Below, in pieces: positions 1-6,003 of a stretch of DNA of 11,559 bases. A program made the translations under genes and the position numbers. The notes under the pieces are model-generated. The model was not told the origin of the DNA and ran no database searches. It saw nothing but the letters and a program-made list of their open reading frames with translations. Origin of the DNA: Dehalococcoidales bacterium (GTDB lineage Bacteria > Chloroflexota > Dehalococcoidia > Dehalococcoidales > UBA3254); contig JAQULX010000051.1 of NCBI GenBank assembly GCA_028718465.1, forward strand, positions 1 to 11,559. The letters run 5' to 3'. How positions within the stretch are numbered: the stretch's first letter is position 1; the number at the start of each line of letters is the position of its first letter.

Positions 1-1
1 G

Positions 2-53
2 ACAGGGGTGATTGGTTTATCCCGGTATGGAAATCCAATCATCCCTGTTTTTT
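2..53 (+). terminator. Rho-independent terminator of an upstream + strand gene
   Basis: Bases 2-15 pair with 35-48 in a 14-bp stem containing one G-T wobble (ACAGGG near the base, GATTGG near the loop). The loop is 19 nt, and the 3' arm runs straight into six Ts (48-53). This is a textbook intrinsic terminator. It must end a gene lying left of the window, because no coding sequence precedes it here. The stem is long and nearly perfect, so it could also be the terminator arm of an attenuator, but no competing antiterminator can be judged without the upstream sequence. Confidence 0.85.
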
Positions 54-206
54 ACCCCCCTTTTTGCGTTTTAACAAAGCGCAACCGTGTCGCATATCAG
101 GCCTCCTTTGATTCTTTTTCTATGGGCGTCTGTGCCGCATCGCCAGACCGGATTTCTTTTCTTTACTGATGCTTGATGATGCAATTTTCCCTGCGTTTTT
201 ATCATA

Positions 207-235
207 TTGATATTCTCATAATATTGGGGTATCTT
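207..235 (+). promoter_or_regulatory. candidate sigma-A promoter for the 367-612 gene
   Basis: TTGATA (207-212) is followed by a 17-bp spacer and TATCTT (230-235), inside an AT-rich stretch. The -35 matches the consensus at 5 of 6 positions and the -10 at 4 of 6. Transcription would start near 242, giving a leader of roughly 125 nt before the TTG start at 367. The stretch from 54 to 366 holds no credible gene; the open frame on the - strand there has no ribosome binding site or recognisable protein. Confidence 0.45.
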
Positions 236-306
236 ATTTATAGCCCTAAACCAATACCAGGATGAAGCTTGCATGTTCCTGCAGCTCCTCATGATTGAGA
301 AGGGGC

Positions 307-360
307 CGCCTCCTGGTAGCGGTACTGGTAATAGATAGGCTGAATGACTTGAGGGAGGTG
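307..360 (+). promoter_or_regulatory. possible Shine-Dalgarno-masking helix in the leader
   Basis: The segment CGCCTCCT (307-314) can pair with GGGAGGTG (353-360), the ribosome binding site of the small gene starting at 367. The helix has 8 pairs, two of them G-T wobbles, and a 38-nt loop. If it forms, it would hide the site and lower translation. This is complementarity seen by eye only; anti-SD-like runs arise easily in GC-rich leaders, so the confidence is low. Confidence 0.25.
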
Positions 361-366
361 TGAAAA

Positions 367-612
367 TTGGCTAAGCCGGAAGGGTATATTGGCACTCTAT
401 CCATTATTTGGGAAAACGGCGAAAGGAATGTCTTGGAAATCTCCCAGGCAAAAGGCTATATCTGGGTCGGCGATCACTTTGTCAGCAGCCGAAATGAAAA
501 ATCAATACAGGGCATATTGCGTGAAATCAGTGAAGTAATGGGTAATCCTCCCAAGAGGGTTAAGCAATATACCTGGCTGGAATTGGTTAAGCCGATCAAT
601 TATCCCAAATAA
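367..612 (+). CDS. small hypothetical protein, 81 aa
   Basis: I do not recognise this protein. It starts at TTG (367), chosen because GGGAGGTG at 353-360 gives a well-spaced ribosome binding site and no ATG lies nearby. The product is soluble and mixed in charge, with no signal peptide or membrane segment. The first half is rich in aromatic and beta-prone residues (GYIWVGDHF around residues 30-38). The second half looks helical (SIQGILREISEVMG, about 46-59), followed by a basic, aromatic tail that includes KRVKQYTWLELVK. Codon use and the strong binding site argue for a real gene. The DinB-like gene follows 75 nt later on the same strand without a clear terminator between them, so they may be co-transcribed. 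Function unknown. Confidence 0.65.
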   Translation: MAKPEGYIGTLSIIWENGERNVLEISQAKGYIWVGDHFVSSRNEKSIQGILREISEVMGNPPKRVKQYTWLELVKPINYPK

Positions 613-687
613 GTTTGGAATAAAATCCGACTGTGTTAATAGTCCATTGTCTTATGGGGAAATCTGCGAGAATGGAGGAAATGAACC

Positions 688-1197
688 ATGGAAATCAAAG
701 ATTATATCTACGCTGAACTGGAACATCTGGACATGGTAACCGGCAGGGTGCTGGAAGGAATAAGCCATGAAGAAGCTCTGTGGCGGCCTGGATCAGGCTG
801 TAACTCAATCGCGCTGATGCTCTTTCATTCGGCCAGATTTGAGGATATGGTCGTTCACACCAGACTCCAGGACAAACAGATGCTCTGGGAAACCGAAGGA
901 TGGTATGAGAAATTGAAACTGCCTGTAAATGAAATGGGGCTGGGTTACACCGCTGAGAAGGTGGACTCTTTCTCGGTGCCGGATTTCACCGTACTGCGCG
1001 CCTATTCGGAGGCGGTGCGAAAACAGACTATTGCCTGTATCCGAAGCCTGCCCCTGGAGAAACTGGATAATCCGATCAAGCTTCCCTGGGGCGAGTCTAC
1101 CATCGGGGCGTTGATCGCCTCGATGATCGGACATCAGACTCAGCATGTCGGAGAGATGTCTTATGTGCGGGGGCTCCAGAGAGGAATCAATAAATAA
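688..1197 (+). CDS. DinB/YfiT-superfamily putative metal-dependent protein
   Basis: This 169-aa protein fits the four-helix-bundle DinB/YfiT fold in length and pattern. Three histidines occupy the usual metal-binding places: His47 in the second helix (MLFHSARFED) and His149/His153 in the late HQTQH motif. The N-terminal stretch with a Trp-Arg-Pro element (residues 32-34) preceding the first His is also typical. The ATG at 688 is preceded by GGAGGA at 674-679. Family members include DNA-damage-inducible proteins of unclear role, and thiol-dependent S-transferases that use bacillithiol or mycothiol as cofactor. The sequence alone does not tell which reaction applies. The gene converges on an operon whose GT4 and PIG-L enzymes resemble those of thiol cofactor synthesis, which makes the S-transferase reading worth testing. 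It is not placed in that operon. Confidence 0.8.
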   Translation: MEIKDYIYAELEHLDMVTGRVLEGISHEEALWRPGSGCNSIALMLFHSARFEDMVVHTRLQDKQMLWETEGWYEKLKLPVNEMGLGYTAEKVDSFSVPDFTVLRAYSEAVRKQTIACIRSLPLEKLDNPIKLPWGESTIGALIASMIGHQTQHVGEMSYVRGLQRGINK

Positions 1198-1322
1198 CTT
1201 ACCTTACTATGGTAGCCAGGGCCGGGTCACCCACGGCCTGCGCAAGTAGGTAAGGTGACCGGGGTCAGCTCGGCCGGGGTTCAGCCGGCCATGGCTCATG
1301 GTCCTTTGAGGTCATAACTTAC
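1194..1322. repeat. 9-bp direct repeats bounding a hairpin-rich intergenic patch
   Basis: ATAACTTAC occurs at 1194-1202, overlapping the stop codon of the DinB-like gene, and again at 1314-1322. The 111 bases between are much richer in GC than the flanks and full of inverted repeats. A 9-bp flanking duplication with a structured interior is what a small inserted element would leave, but I see no matching terminal inverted repeats, so insertion is only one reading; chance is the other. Confidence 0.35.
1201..1301. other. GC-rich multi-hairpin region between convergent genes
   Basis: Several inverted repeats are stacked here. ACCTTAC (1201-1207) pairs with GTAAGGT (1250-1256) and encloses GGCCG/CGGCC (1220-1224 with 1234-1238). 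Next comes GGCCGG/CCGGCC (1272-1277 with 1285-1290, 7-nt loop), then CCATG/CATGG (1289-1293 with 1297-1301, 3-nt loop); the last two share bases and are mutually exclusive in part. No T-run follows on either strand, so these are not classical Rho-independent terminators. The region may end convergent transcripts, form a structured RNA, or be a repetitive palindromic element. I recognise no riboswitch class in it. Confidence 0.45.
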
Positions 1323-1338
1323 TTATGCCGTAATATGA

Positions 1339-1353
1339 GTAAATAATATTTAC
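1339..1353. repeat. 15-bp palindrome over the deacetylase stop codon
   Basis: GTAAATA and TATTTAC form perfect 7-bp arms around one central A. The palindrome covers the stop codon of the PIG-L gene (1350-1352). Its AT-rich content contrasts with the GC-rich hairpins next to it. It could be a weak transcript end signal or a protein binding site; no function can be assigned from sequence. Confidence 0.35.
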
Positions 1354-2045
1354 AGCCATATCTCTGTTCTATGGAATGCCTCGGCCAGTTCAAAACCCTG
1401 GCCCCTGGCGTCTTCCGCCGCTTTTGTTCTCAGGTGCTTGTAGAGTTCAGGGAAATCCCGGTTTCCGATCTGGCTTTTATGGCAGCGCAGGGCTTGAATC
1501 TTGATTTCAAATGTCCGGGTTATATCCGACCAGTAGTTGGGGTCATCGGTGCCCCAGGTGAGGACCTCCTTCACTTTATGCGGCTTGTATCCCTGGGCAA
1601 ACAAGTCAGGGTAGGCCAGGTGGTCGCGTGCAAAAGGATAGACGGCATCCAGCGTAACCTGTCCTGTAATACGATGGTCGCGATGTGAGAGGTATTTCCG
1701 GTAAGGATCGGTAGTGGCAACAATGTCCGGTTGATAAGCCCTGATTTGCCGGACAATTTCCTTACGGAATTCAGGGGTATCTTCCAGACTCTGATCGGGA
1801 AAACCCAGAAAAATTACATCCAGGGCTCCTACTACCTTTGCCGCTTCGCGCTGTTCCTCCTCGCGGATCTTAATCAGCTTTTCGGGAGCCAGGTCAATAT
1901 CACTGGTGCCCTTATCGCCGTTGGTGCAAATCACATAGACGACTTTTTTACCTTCCTGTGCCCATCTGGCGACGGTGCCGGCTATGCCGAACTCCGGATC
2001 GTCAGCGTGGGGACCTATAACCAGGATATCCGCTTTTGGTGTCAT
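1350..2045 (-). CDS. PIG-L/LmbE family zinc-dependent N-deacetylase
   Basis: This 231-aa protein carries the family's metal site: PHADD at 12-16 (His13 and Asp16 as zinc ligands, Asp15 as the expected general base) and the later HRDH with His124 as the third ligand. The C-terminal AEAFHR element is also characteristic. Family enzymes remove the N-acetyl group from GlcNAc conjugates: GlcNAc-inositol in mycothiol synthesis (MshB), GlcNAc-malate in bacillithiol synthesis (BshB), GlcNAc-phosphatidylinositol in eukaryotes, and diacetylchitobiose-type sugars. It has no signal peptide, so a cytoplasmic site is expected. The ATG at 2045 has GGGAG a few bases upstream. It is the last gene of a - strand operon, 57 nt after the glycosyltransferase gene, which fits deacetylation of the sugar that enzyme attaches. 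The exact substrate is unknown. Confidence 0.88.
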   Translation of the reverse strand: MTPKADILVIGPHADDPEFGIAGTVARWAQEGKKVVYVICTNGDKGTSDIDLAPEKLIKIREEEQREAAKVVGALDVIFLGFPDQSLEDTPEFRKEIVRQIRAYQPDIVATTDPYRKYLSHRDHRITGQVTLDAVYPFARDHLAYPDLFAQGYKPHKVKEVLTWGTDDPNYWSDITRTFEIKIQALRCHKSQIGNRDFPELYKHLRTKAAEDARGQGFELAEAFHRTEIWL

Positions 2046-2102
2046 TTAATACTCCCGATTTTCAGGTATTTAATTGTCTGACCCGGTCTTATACCGGGGG
2101 GC

Positions 2103-3332
2103 CTATCTCACCAGGGCTTTGGTTTTCTCAATCAATTTGCCGAATTCCATATCCACCGCCGCCGCTATCTTTTGCCAGCCGTAGTCCATAACGGATTCCC
2201 TGATGTGCGAGGCTCTTCCCGCATACAGGTCCGGCTGCGACAAAACAGCTTTTATCTTTTCTGCCAGAAGCAAAGGCTGGTTGTCCGGTAAAACATAGCC
2301 GGTCTCTTCCTGCCGGATGATGTTCCGCAAATTGCCAACATCTGTCGCTACTACCGGTGTCCCGCAGGCCAGCGACTCCAGCGGCACCAGGCCGAAACTT
2401 TCATAATAAGAGGGGAAGACGCAAACGTCGGCCGCATTATAAAAGTCCGGCAGCCTGTCATATTCTACCAGTCCGGTAAATGAGACGGAATCCCTTAAAC
2501 CCAGCCGTTCTGCCAGGTTTTTTAAACCGAGGGACTCTCCCGGACGGTTGCCGTCCTCTCCGACAATTATCAGCCTGGGATTGATATCCTTCAAGAGTGA
2601 AAGGGCCTGTATTAATTTTTCTGTGCCCTTTAAGCGTTCTATCCGGCCGACAAACAATATTATTTTACCGCCACTCAAGTTCAATTTTTTTCTGGCTGCC
2701 GTTTTATCCTGCGGCTGGAATAAATCTAGATTCACTCCGCAGGGGATGACGCTGATCTTTTCCGGTGGAACGTCATAATACCTGTTTAAGGCAGCCCTTT
2801 CCTTTTCTGTTGAGGCTATAATACGATGGCAGTACAATGCGATTTGCTTCTCTTTGTCGATTCGAAGGTCCGGCTCATCTTCTCCGATGCCGATGGCATT
2901 CTTGACTGCCCCCAGGGTATGGAACATCACCATCTGGGGGATCTCCCACCAGTTCTGTAAATACCAGCCCGCAATACCGGAGATCCAGTAGTGACTGAAT
3001 ACCAAATCGTATTGCAGGCGGTGCTGCTCCCGGAAGCTCTCTATCTTGCAGGCAAAGTCCGGCACATGAGAATAGATTAAAAGCTTATCGATATCCGCCG
3101 GCTTCCCGGCCTGGATATGTATCTGCCGCGCACCCGGCGCAATCTGGATTATTTCCGGAGTGACCGGGTCCTGAACGCGGGTATAAATATCCACCGTGTG
3201 CCCCGTCTTTATCAGTTCTCTGGTCAATTCCCGGATGTAAATACTCATGCCTCCGGTATCTCCCGTACCCGGCTGACCCAGGGGAGAGCTGTGGACGCTG
3301 AGTATTGCAATGTTATAATGATTCACTGGCAT
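2103..3332 (-). CDS. GT4-family glycosyltransferase, MshA-like
   Basis: A retaining GT-B glycosyltransferase of 409 aa, a typical length for the family. The N-terminal acceptor domain opens with a Gly-rich loop (QPGTGDTGGMS, 20-30) closely resembling the mycothiol glycosyltransferase MshA, followed by SHYWISG (113-119) and HTLGAVKN (138-145), which MshA also has. The C-terminal donor domain shows GRIERLKG (229-236, phosphate-binding Arg and Lys) and the E-x7-E pair Glu311/Glu319 in ESFGLVPLE. MshA moves GlcNAc from UDP-GlcNAc to inositol phosphate; sucrose-phosphate synthases and many polysaccharide enzymes share the scaffold. As I recall the MshA active site, the Asn after GGM is Ser here, so the acceptor may differ. 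The start overlaps the end of the preceding GNAT-like gene by 10 nt, which implies translational coupling. No signal peptide or membrane segment. Confidence 0.88.
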   Translation of the reverse strand: MPVNHYNIAILSVHSSPLGQPGTGDTGGMSIYIRELTRELIKTGHTVDIYTRVQDPVTPEIIQIAPGARQIHIQAGKPADIDKLLIYSHVPDFACKIESFREQHRLQYDLVFSHYWISGIAGWYLQNWWEIPQMVMFHTLGAVKNAIGIGEDEPDLRIDKEKQIALYCHRIIASTEKERAALNRYYDVPPEKISVIPCGVNLDLFQPQDKTAARKKLNLSGGKIILFVGRIERLKGTEKLIQALSLLKDINPRLIIVGEDGNRPGESLGLKNLAERLGLRDSVSFTGLVEYDRLPDFYNAADVCVFPSYYESFGLVPLESLACGTPVVATDVGNLRNIIRQEETGYVLPDNQPLLLAEKIKAVLSQPDLYAGRASHIRESVMDYGWQKIAAAVDMEFGKLIEKTKALVR

Positions 3333-4387
3333 TGGTATCTTTCAGAATGAAACGAGACCTGACCGGGTTGCAGAGTGATATGACAGCTATACAGCGGTAT
3401 CTCTTTTCCACCCAGATAGTATTTATATTGCTCGGCGCCTTTTAAAAAGTCAAATTTGCTTTTTCCCTGCTCGATACTATTTTGAATGCATTTAACCTTG
3501 GAGACAATCCCCGCGCTCAATGAACGGTATTCCGGGTCATAAGCGCTATTATAAAGATAAATAATTCCGTTGTAATCGAAGCACATGACCATGGCAACAG
3601 GCTTGTTGCCCAGTTCCAGCGATCCGAACTGCATTATCTTGATCTCGGATAAAGATGCCGTCAGGTCCCGGAAGAATGCTTGCATCTCAGCAGTCATGAA
3701 TTGAGCCTTATCGCCGCGGGATTCCGGAAACAGTTTTAAAAACTGTTCCAGCGCTTCAGGGACCGCGGCAGTACCGGCAAAGGTGCGATATACTGTATCT
3801 CCAATTCCCTGAAGATTGCGTATCTTGCGTCTGACCTCGTGCCGCTGCTTCCGGTCCAGCATATTCAGGTAGCCTTCCCAGGTCGATGGCAGTTCGATAT
3901 CCGAGGAGACGTCTACCTGCTGGTAGTCTACCGGATAACCGCGTTTCCGGGCCAGAGGTATTAGATAATTCACTATGGTGGAGTCCGGCCGTACAGTTTC
4001 CAGGTGAAACTCGCGGACACCTTCTCTTATCAAATCATCCAGGATGGCATTATAAAAGTGGTCTTCCAGGCCGGGGGCGATGATGAAGTCCTGATAGTCA
4101 CAGACGTCTACGCTGCCGATAATGGAGGCAGTCTCATTCCTGATTTGTAATGGCGCAATGCCGCTGATTTGGCCGTCTTTCCGGATGGACCTCAGGTATA
4201 GTTCGCCTCCGGAGCCGAAGCGGGGCCACCAGACTTTTAACCAGGCCGGTAAAGTAAACACCAGGCTCCATCTTAATCTGGAATCAGGGTCACTATAAAG
4301 GGCAGTCAGACTATCGAAGTCTTCCTGCGTTACCGTCATGTCTTCTCTCAAATGGCTGTCCCCTGGAATCGCTCCTTTTCTCCACAT
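3323..4387 (-). CDS. CelD/FemAB-like GNAT-fold acyl- or aminoacyltransferase
   Basis: The protein matches the BioF2-like/CelD acetyltransferase domain with tandem GNAT folds. It has a basic helix KQRHEVRRKIR (180-190 from the chosen start), the Pro-Val-Ala strand and FDYNGIIYLYNSAYDPEY stretch near 263-287, and the hallmark DFLKGAEQYK (313-322). Relatives transfer acyl groups from acyl-CoA, or amino acids from aminoacyl-tRNA (Fem proteins), to amines, often in cell-wall, polysaccharide or lipid modification. No membrane segment is present. The frame stays open to an ATG at 4471, but a candidate promoter at 4421-4450 and AGAGG before the ATG at 4387 favour the shorter 354-aa form; an ATG at 4339 is also possible. 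It is first in the operon with the glycosyltransferase and deacetylase, suggesting it re-acylates the amine the deacetylase exposes. Donor and acceptor are unknown. Confidence 0.75.
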   Translation of the reverse strand: MWRKGAIPGDSHLREDMTVTQEDFDSLTALYSDPDSRLRWSLVFTLPAWLKVWWPRFGSGGELYLRSIRKDGQISGIAPLQIRNETASIIGSVDVCDYQDFIIAPGLEDHFYNAILDDLIREGVREFHLETVRPDSTIVNYLIPLARKRGYPVDYQQVDVSSDIELPSTWEGYLNMLDRKQRHEVRRKIRNLQGIGDTVYRTFAGTAAVPEALEQFLKLFPESRGDKAQFMTAEMQAFFRDLTASLSEIKIMQFGSLELGNKPVAMVMCFDYNGIIYLYNSAYDPEYRSLSAGIVSKVKCIQNSIEQGKSKFDFLKGAEQYKYYLGGKEIPLYSCHITLQPGQVSFHSERYQCQ

Positions 4388-4420
4388 ACCGAAAACCTCT
4401 AGCGGCGGACCCCCGGTCAT

Positions 4421-4450
4421 TTTATAAAGTATAGCTATAATCGACGTTAA
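4421..4450 (-). promoter_or_regulatory. candidate promoter of the GNAT-GT4-deacetylase operon
   Basis: On the - strand TTAACG (4450-4445) lies 18 bp from TATAAA (4426-4421). The -10 is a 5 of 6 match and the -35 4 of 6. Transcription would begin near 4414, just upstream of the AGAGG binding site and the ATG at 4387; this is one reason to prefer that start over the one at 4471. Confidence 0.35.
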
Positions 4451-4587
4451 TTTGAAGTTCTCAAGAGCCATTATATCATATAGCCTTGGCAGGTTGGCTG
4501 GTATTGGCAGGATTTTTCAGCACAGGGGTTTCGGGATAGAGATATAAAAAGGTGGATAAGATAGAGGGAGCGAAGAACCAGGGACTG

Positions 4588-4752
4588 GTATTATAAATAG
4601 CGCAAGAAGTGATTGCTAAAAACAGGGTGTCATGCTGGAAGCCGCTTCAGTATACGACGATTTCAACCCGAAGGTATTTCAAATAGCCGGGAGACTCGGT
4701 TATTAATAAATCCAGATGTCGTTGACAGCTAGTGTGAATTGTATTATAAATA
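4588..4752 (+). repeat. 12-bp direct repeat GTATTATAAATA in the divergent intergenic region
   Basis: GTATTATAAATA occurs at 4588-4599 and again at 4741-4752. The second copy contains the -10 box of the AbrB operon promoter; the first has no -35 at the right distance. The 400-base gap between the divergent operons (4388-4791) otherwise contains only promoters and AT-rich sequence. A 24-codon open frame at 4632-4706 lacks a ribosome binding site and recognisable relatives. The repeats could be a decoy or operator for the AbrB-type regulator, whose relatives prefer AT-rich DNA, but that is inference. Confidence 0.35.
4722..4750 (+). promoter_or_regulatory. consensus sigma-A promoter of the AbrB-ABC operon
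   Basis: TTGACA (4722-4727), a 17-bp spacer and TATAAA (4745-4750) form a near-perfect housekeeping promoter. Transcription would start near 4757, about 35 nt before the regulator's start codon. Such a strong core promoter in front of a DNA-binding protein suggests the operon is held down by a repressor, plausibly the AbrB-like product itself. Confidence 0.75.
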
Positions 4753-4791
4753 AGATATACACAATAAATCATGTAATTGGAGTGGGGAAAT

Positions 4792-5037
4792 ATGGGAATG
4801 CCGGAAGGGAAAAAATTCTATGGTTCGGTTACGGTCAGTGAAAGGGGGCAGATCGTTATCCCGGCCGAAGCGCGCAAGGACTTCAATATTAATACCGGTA
4901 AGAAGATGCTCGTGTTCGGAGATTTGAAGACCGGCCTCTGGATATCTACTTTCGATATACTGATGAAGAATATAGAAGGAGGCACGGAAATCCTCCGGGA
5001 CCTCGGGTCCCGGATTGAAGAATGCGACCAGGGCTGA
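4792..5037 (+). CDS. AbrB/MazE/SpoVT-type transcription regulator
   Basis: The 81-aa product carries one swapped-hairpin AbrB domain near its N-terminus. Around residues 11-32 it reads GSVTVSERGQIVIPAEARKD, with the diagnostic G-Q-I-V-I-P-A-E-A-R core, followed by an NINTGKKMLVFGD strand. The C-terminal third (from about residue 55) is a helical, acidic tail (MKNIEGGTEILRDLGSRIEE) that may aid dimerisation or bind a ligand. I chose ATG 4792 because GGAG at 4779-4782 is well placed; a TTG at 4777 has no binding site, and ATG 4798 is a second option. The gene lies 36 nt before the ABC ATPase in one operon behind a consensus promoter, so it most likely autoregulates and controls the exporter. 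Some AbrB-fold proteins are antitoxins, but no toxin gene is adjacent. Confidence 0.87.
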   Translation: MGMPEGKKFYGSVTVSERGQIVIPAEARKDFNINTGKKMLVFGDLKTGLWISTFDILMKNIEGGTEILRDLGSRIEECDQG

Positions 5038-5073
5038 GAGATCTGCCCAATATTGAAATAACGAGGTCCATAG

Positions 5074-6003
5074 ATGAGTACAGCGATTCATATAGACGGC
5101 ATTAAGAAAACAATAGGTCCCCGGGAAATCCTGAAGGGAGTAACCTTTGATGTGGGAACCGGCGACATATTCGGGTATCTCGGGCCTAACGGCGCAGGAA
5201 AGACGACTACTATCAGAATACTCCTCGGCCTGCTTCAAGCGGATGCAGGAGAAATCGATATCCTGGGGCAGGACATTCGTCTTGCCAGTACCCGCATGAA
5301 GATCGGATTTTCCCTTGATCCTGACGGCCTTTACAACACCATGACCGCCGAGGAAAACCTGCGATATTATGCCGATATTTACTATGTCTCCGATGCCGGA
5401 GCGCGCATCAACAAGGTTTTAGAACTGGTGGGGCTGGCCGACCGTTCCGGTGACAGGGTGGGAACTTACTCGAAAGGGATGCGGCAGCGCCTTTCACTGG
5501 CGCGCGCCATGGTGCATAATCCGGAAGTGTTGATTCTCGATGAGCCGACGGCCGGGGTCGATCCGACCGGACAAATAGAAATCAGAAATATACTACTGGA
5601 TATTTCCCGTGTGGAAAAGAAAACCGTTTTCCTGAGTTCTCACAACCTTGATGAGGTGCAGCGTATATGCAACCGCATCGCACTGATCGACCGGGGTCAG
5701 ATCAAGCTGTACGGTGAACTGAGCGACCTGCGGCAAAGAATGGGGAAAAGCGGCGTTATCGTCGAAGCCAGTGCCGGAGTTACGGAGTCCGTTCTGGAGG
5801 AATTGAAAAAACATCCCGAACTCAGTTTTCGCGAATTGAGAGGTATGAGCCTGGTATTCAATTCAGGAGAAGAATCGGCCGGGATCTCCGATATTATCGT
5901 GTTCCTCGCCGGACGCGGCGTGAAGATCGAGAAAGTCGGCCGACAGGAAGCCTCGCTGGAAGAGTTGTACGCTGCAATCCTGAAAGAGGTAGAGCAGAAA
6001 TGA
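5074..6003 (+). CDS. ABC-2 type exporter ATP-binding protein
   Basis: A 309-aa nucleotide-binding subunit of the drug/antibiotic/polymer-export class. Visible motifs are Walker A GPNGAGKT (37-44), a signature in the form YSKGMRQR (132-139), Walker B VLILDEPT (152-159) followed by the D-loop region GVDP, and the switch His190 in SSH. At the Q-loop position the usual Gln is Asp82 (GFSLDPDGLY), a substitution I believe occurs in some members of this subfamily. The 90-residue C-terminal extension (about 220-309) ending in LEELYAAIL is typical of this class. The protein is cytoplasmic and would pair with the two permeases encoded next; its stop overlaps the first permease start in an ATGA junction. 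GAGG before ATG 5074 supports the start. The substrate cannot be read from the sequence. Confidence 0.92.
   Translation: MSTAIHIDGIKKTIGPREILKGVTFDVGTGDIFGYLGPNGAGKTTTIRILLGLLQADAGEIDILGQDIRLASTRMKIGFSLDPDGLYNTMTAEENLRYYADIYYVSDAGARINKVLELVGLADRSGDRVGTYSKGMRQRLSLARAMVHNPEVLILDEPTAGVDPTGQIEIRNILLDISRVEKKTVFLSSHNLDEVQRICNRIALIDRGQIKLYGELSDLRQRMGKSGVIVEASAGVTESVLEELKKHPELSFRELRGMSLVFNSGEESAGISDIIVFLAGRGVKIEKVGRQEASLEELYAAILKEVEQK

Noticed and set aside
71..292. 73-codon open frame on the - strand
   Set aside because: No ribosome binding site, Cys/Lys/Arg-rich composition without a recognisable fold, and it lies across the AT-rich promoter region of the + strand gene.
805..1146. Open frame antisense to the DinB-like gene
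   Set aside because: Antisense shadow of a well-supported gene with conserved metal-binding histidines; no binding site or sensible protein.
1198..1330. Riboswitch in the GC-rich hairpin patch
   Set aside because: It lies downstream of both convergent genes, not in a leader, and shows none of the conserved boxes of riboswitch classes I know.
1350..3332. Naming the two sugar enzymes mshA/mshB or bshA/bshB
   Set aside because: Motifs support the families but acceptor specificity cannot be read; both families cover many unrelated sugar pathways and the partner ligase genes are missing.
4632..4706. 24-codon frame in the divergent intergenic region
   Set aside because: No ribosome binding site before the ATG, very short and no familiar sequence; could be a decayed fragment but nothing supports it.
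4777..5037. TTG at 4777 as start of the AbrB-type gene
   Set aside because: No Shine-Dalgarno upstream of it; GGAG at 4779-4782 properly serves the ATG at 4792.
4777..5037. AbrB-fold protein as antitoxin of a toxin-antitoxin pair
   Set aside because: The following gene is an ABC ATPase, not a PIN, MazF or Doc-type toxin, and no small toxin frame is adjacent.
5593..5814. Open frame antisense to the ABC ATPase
   Set aside because: Shadow frame of a gene with full Walker and signature motifs.
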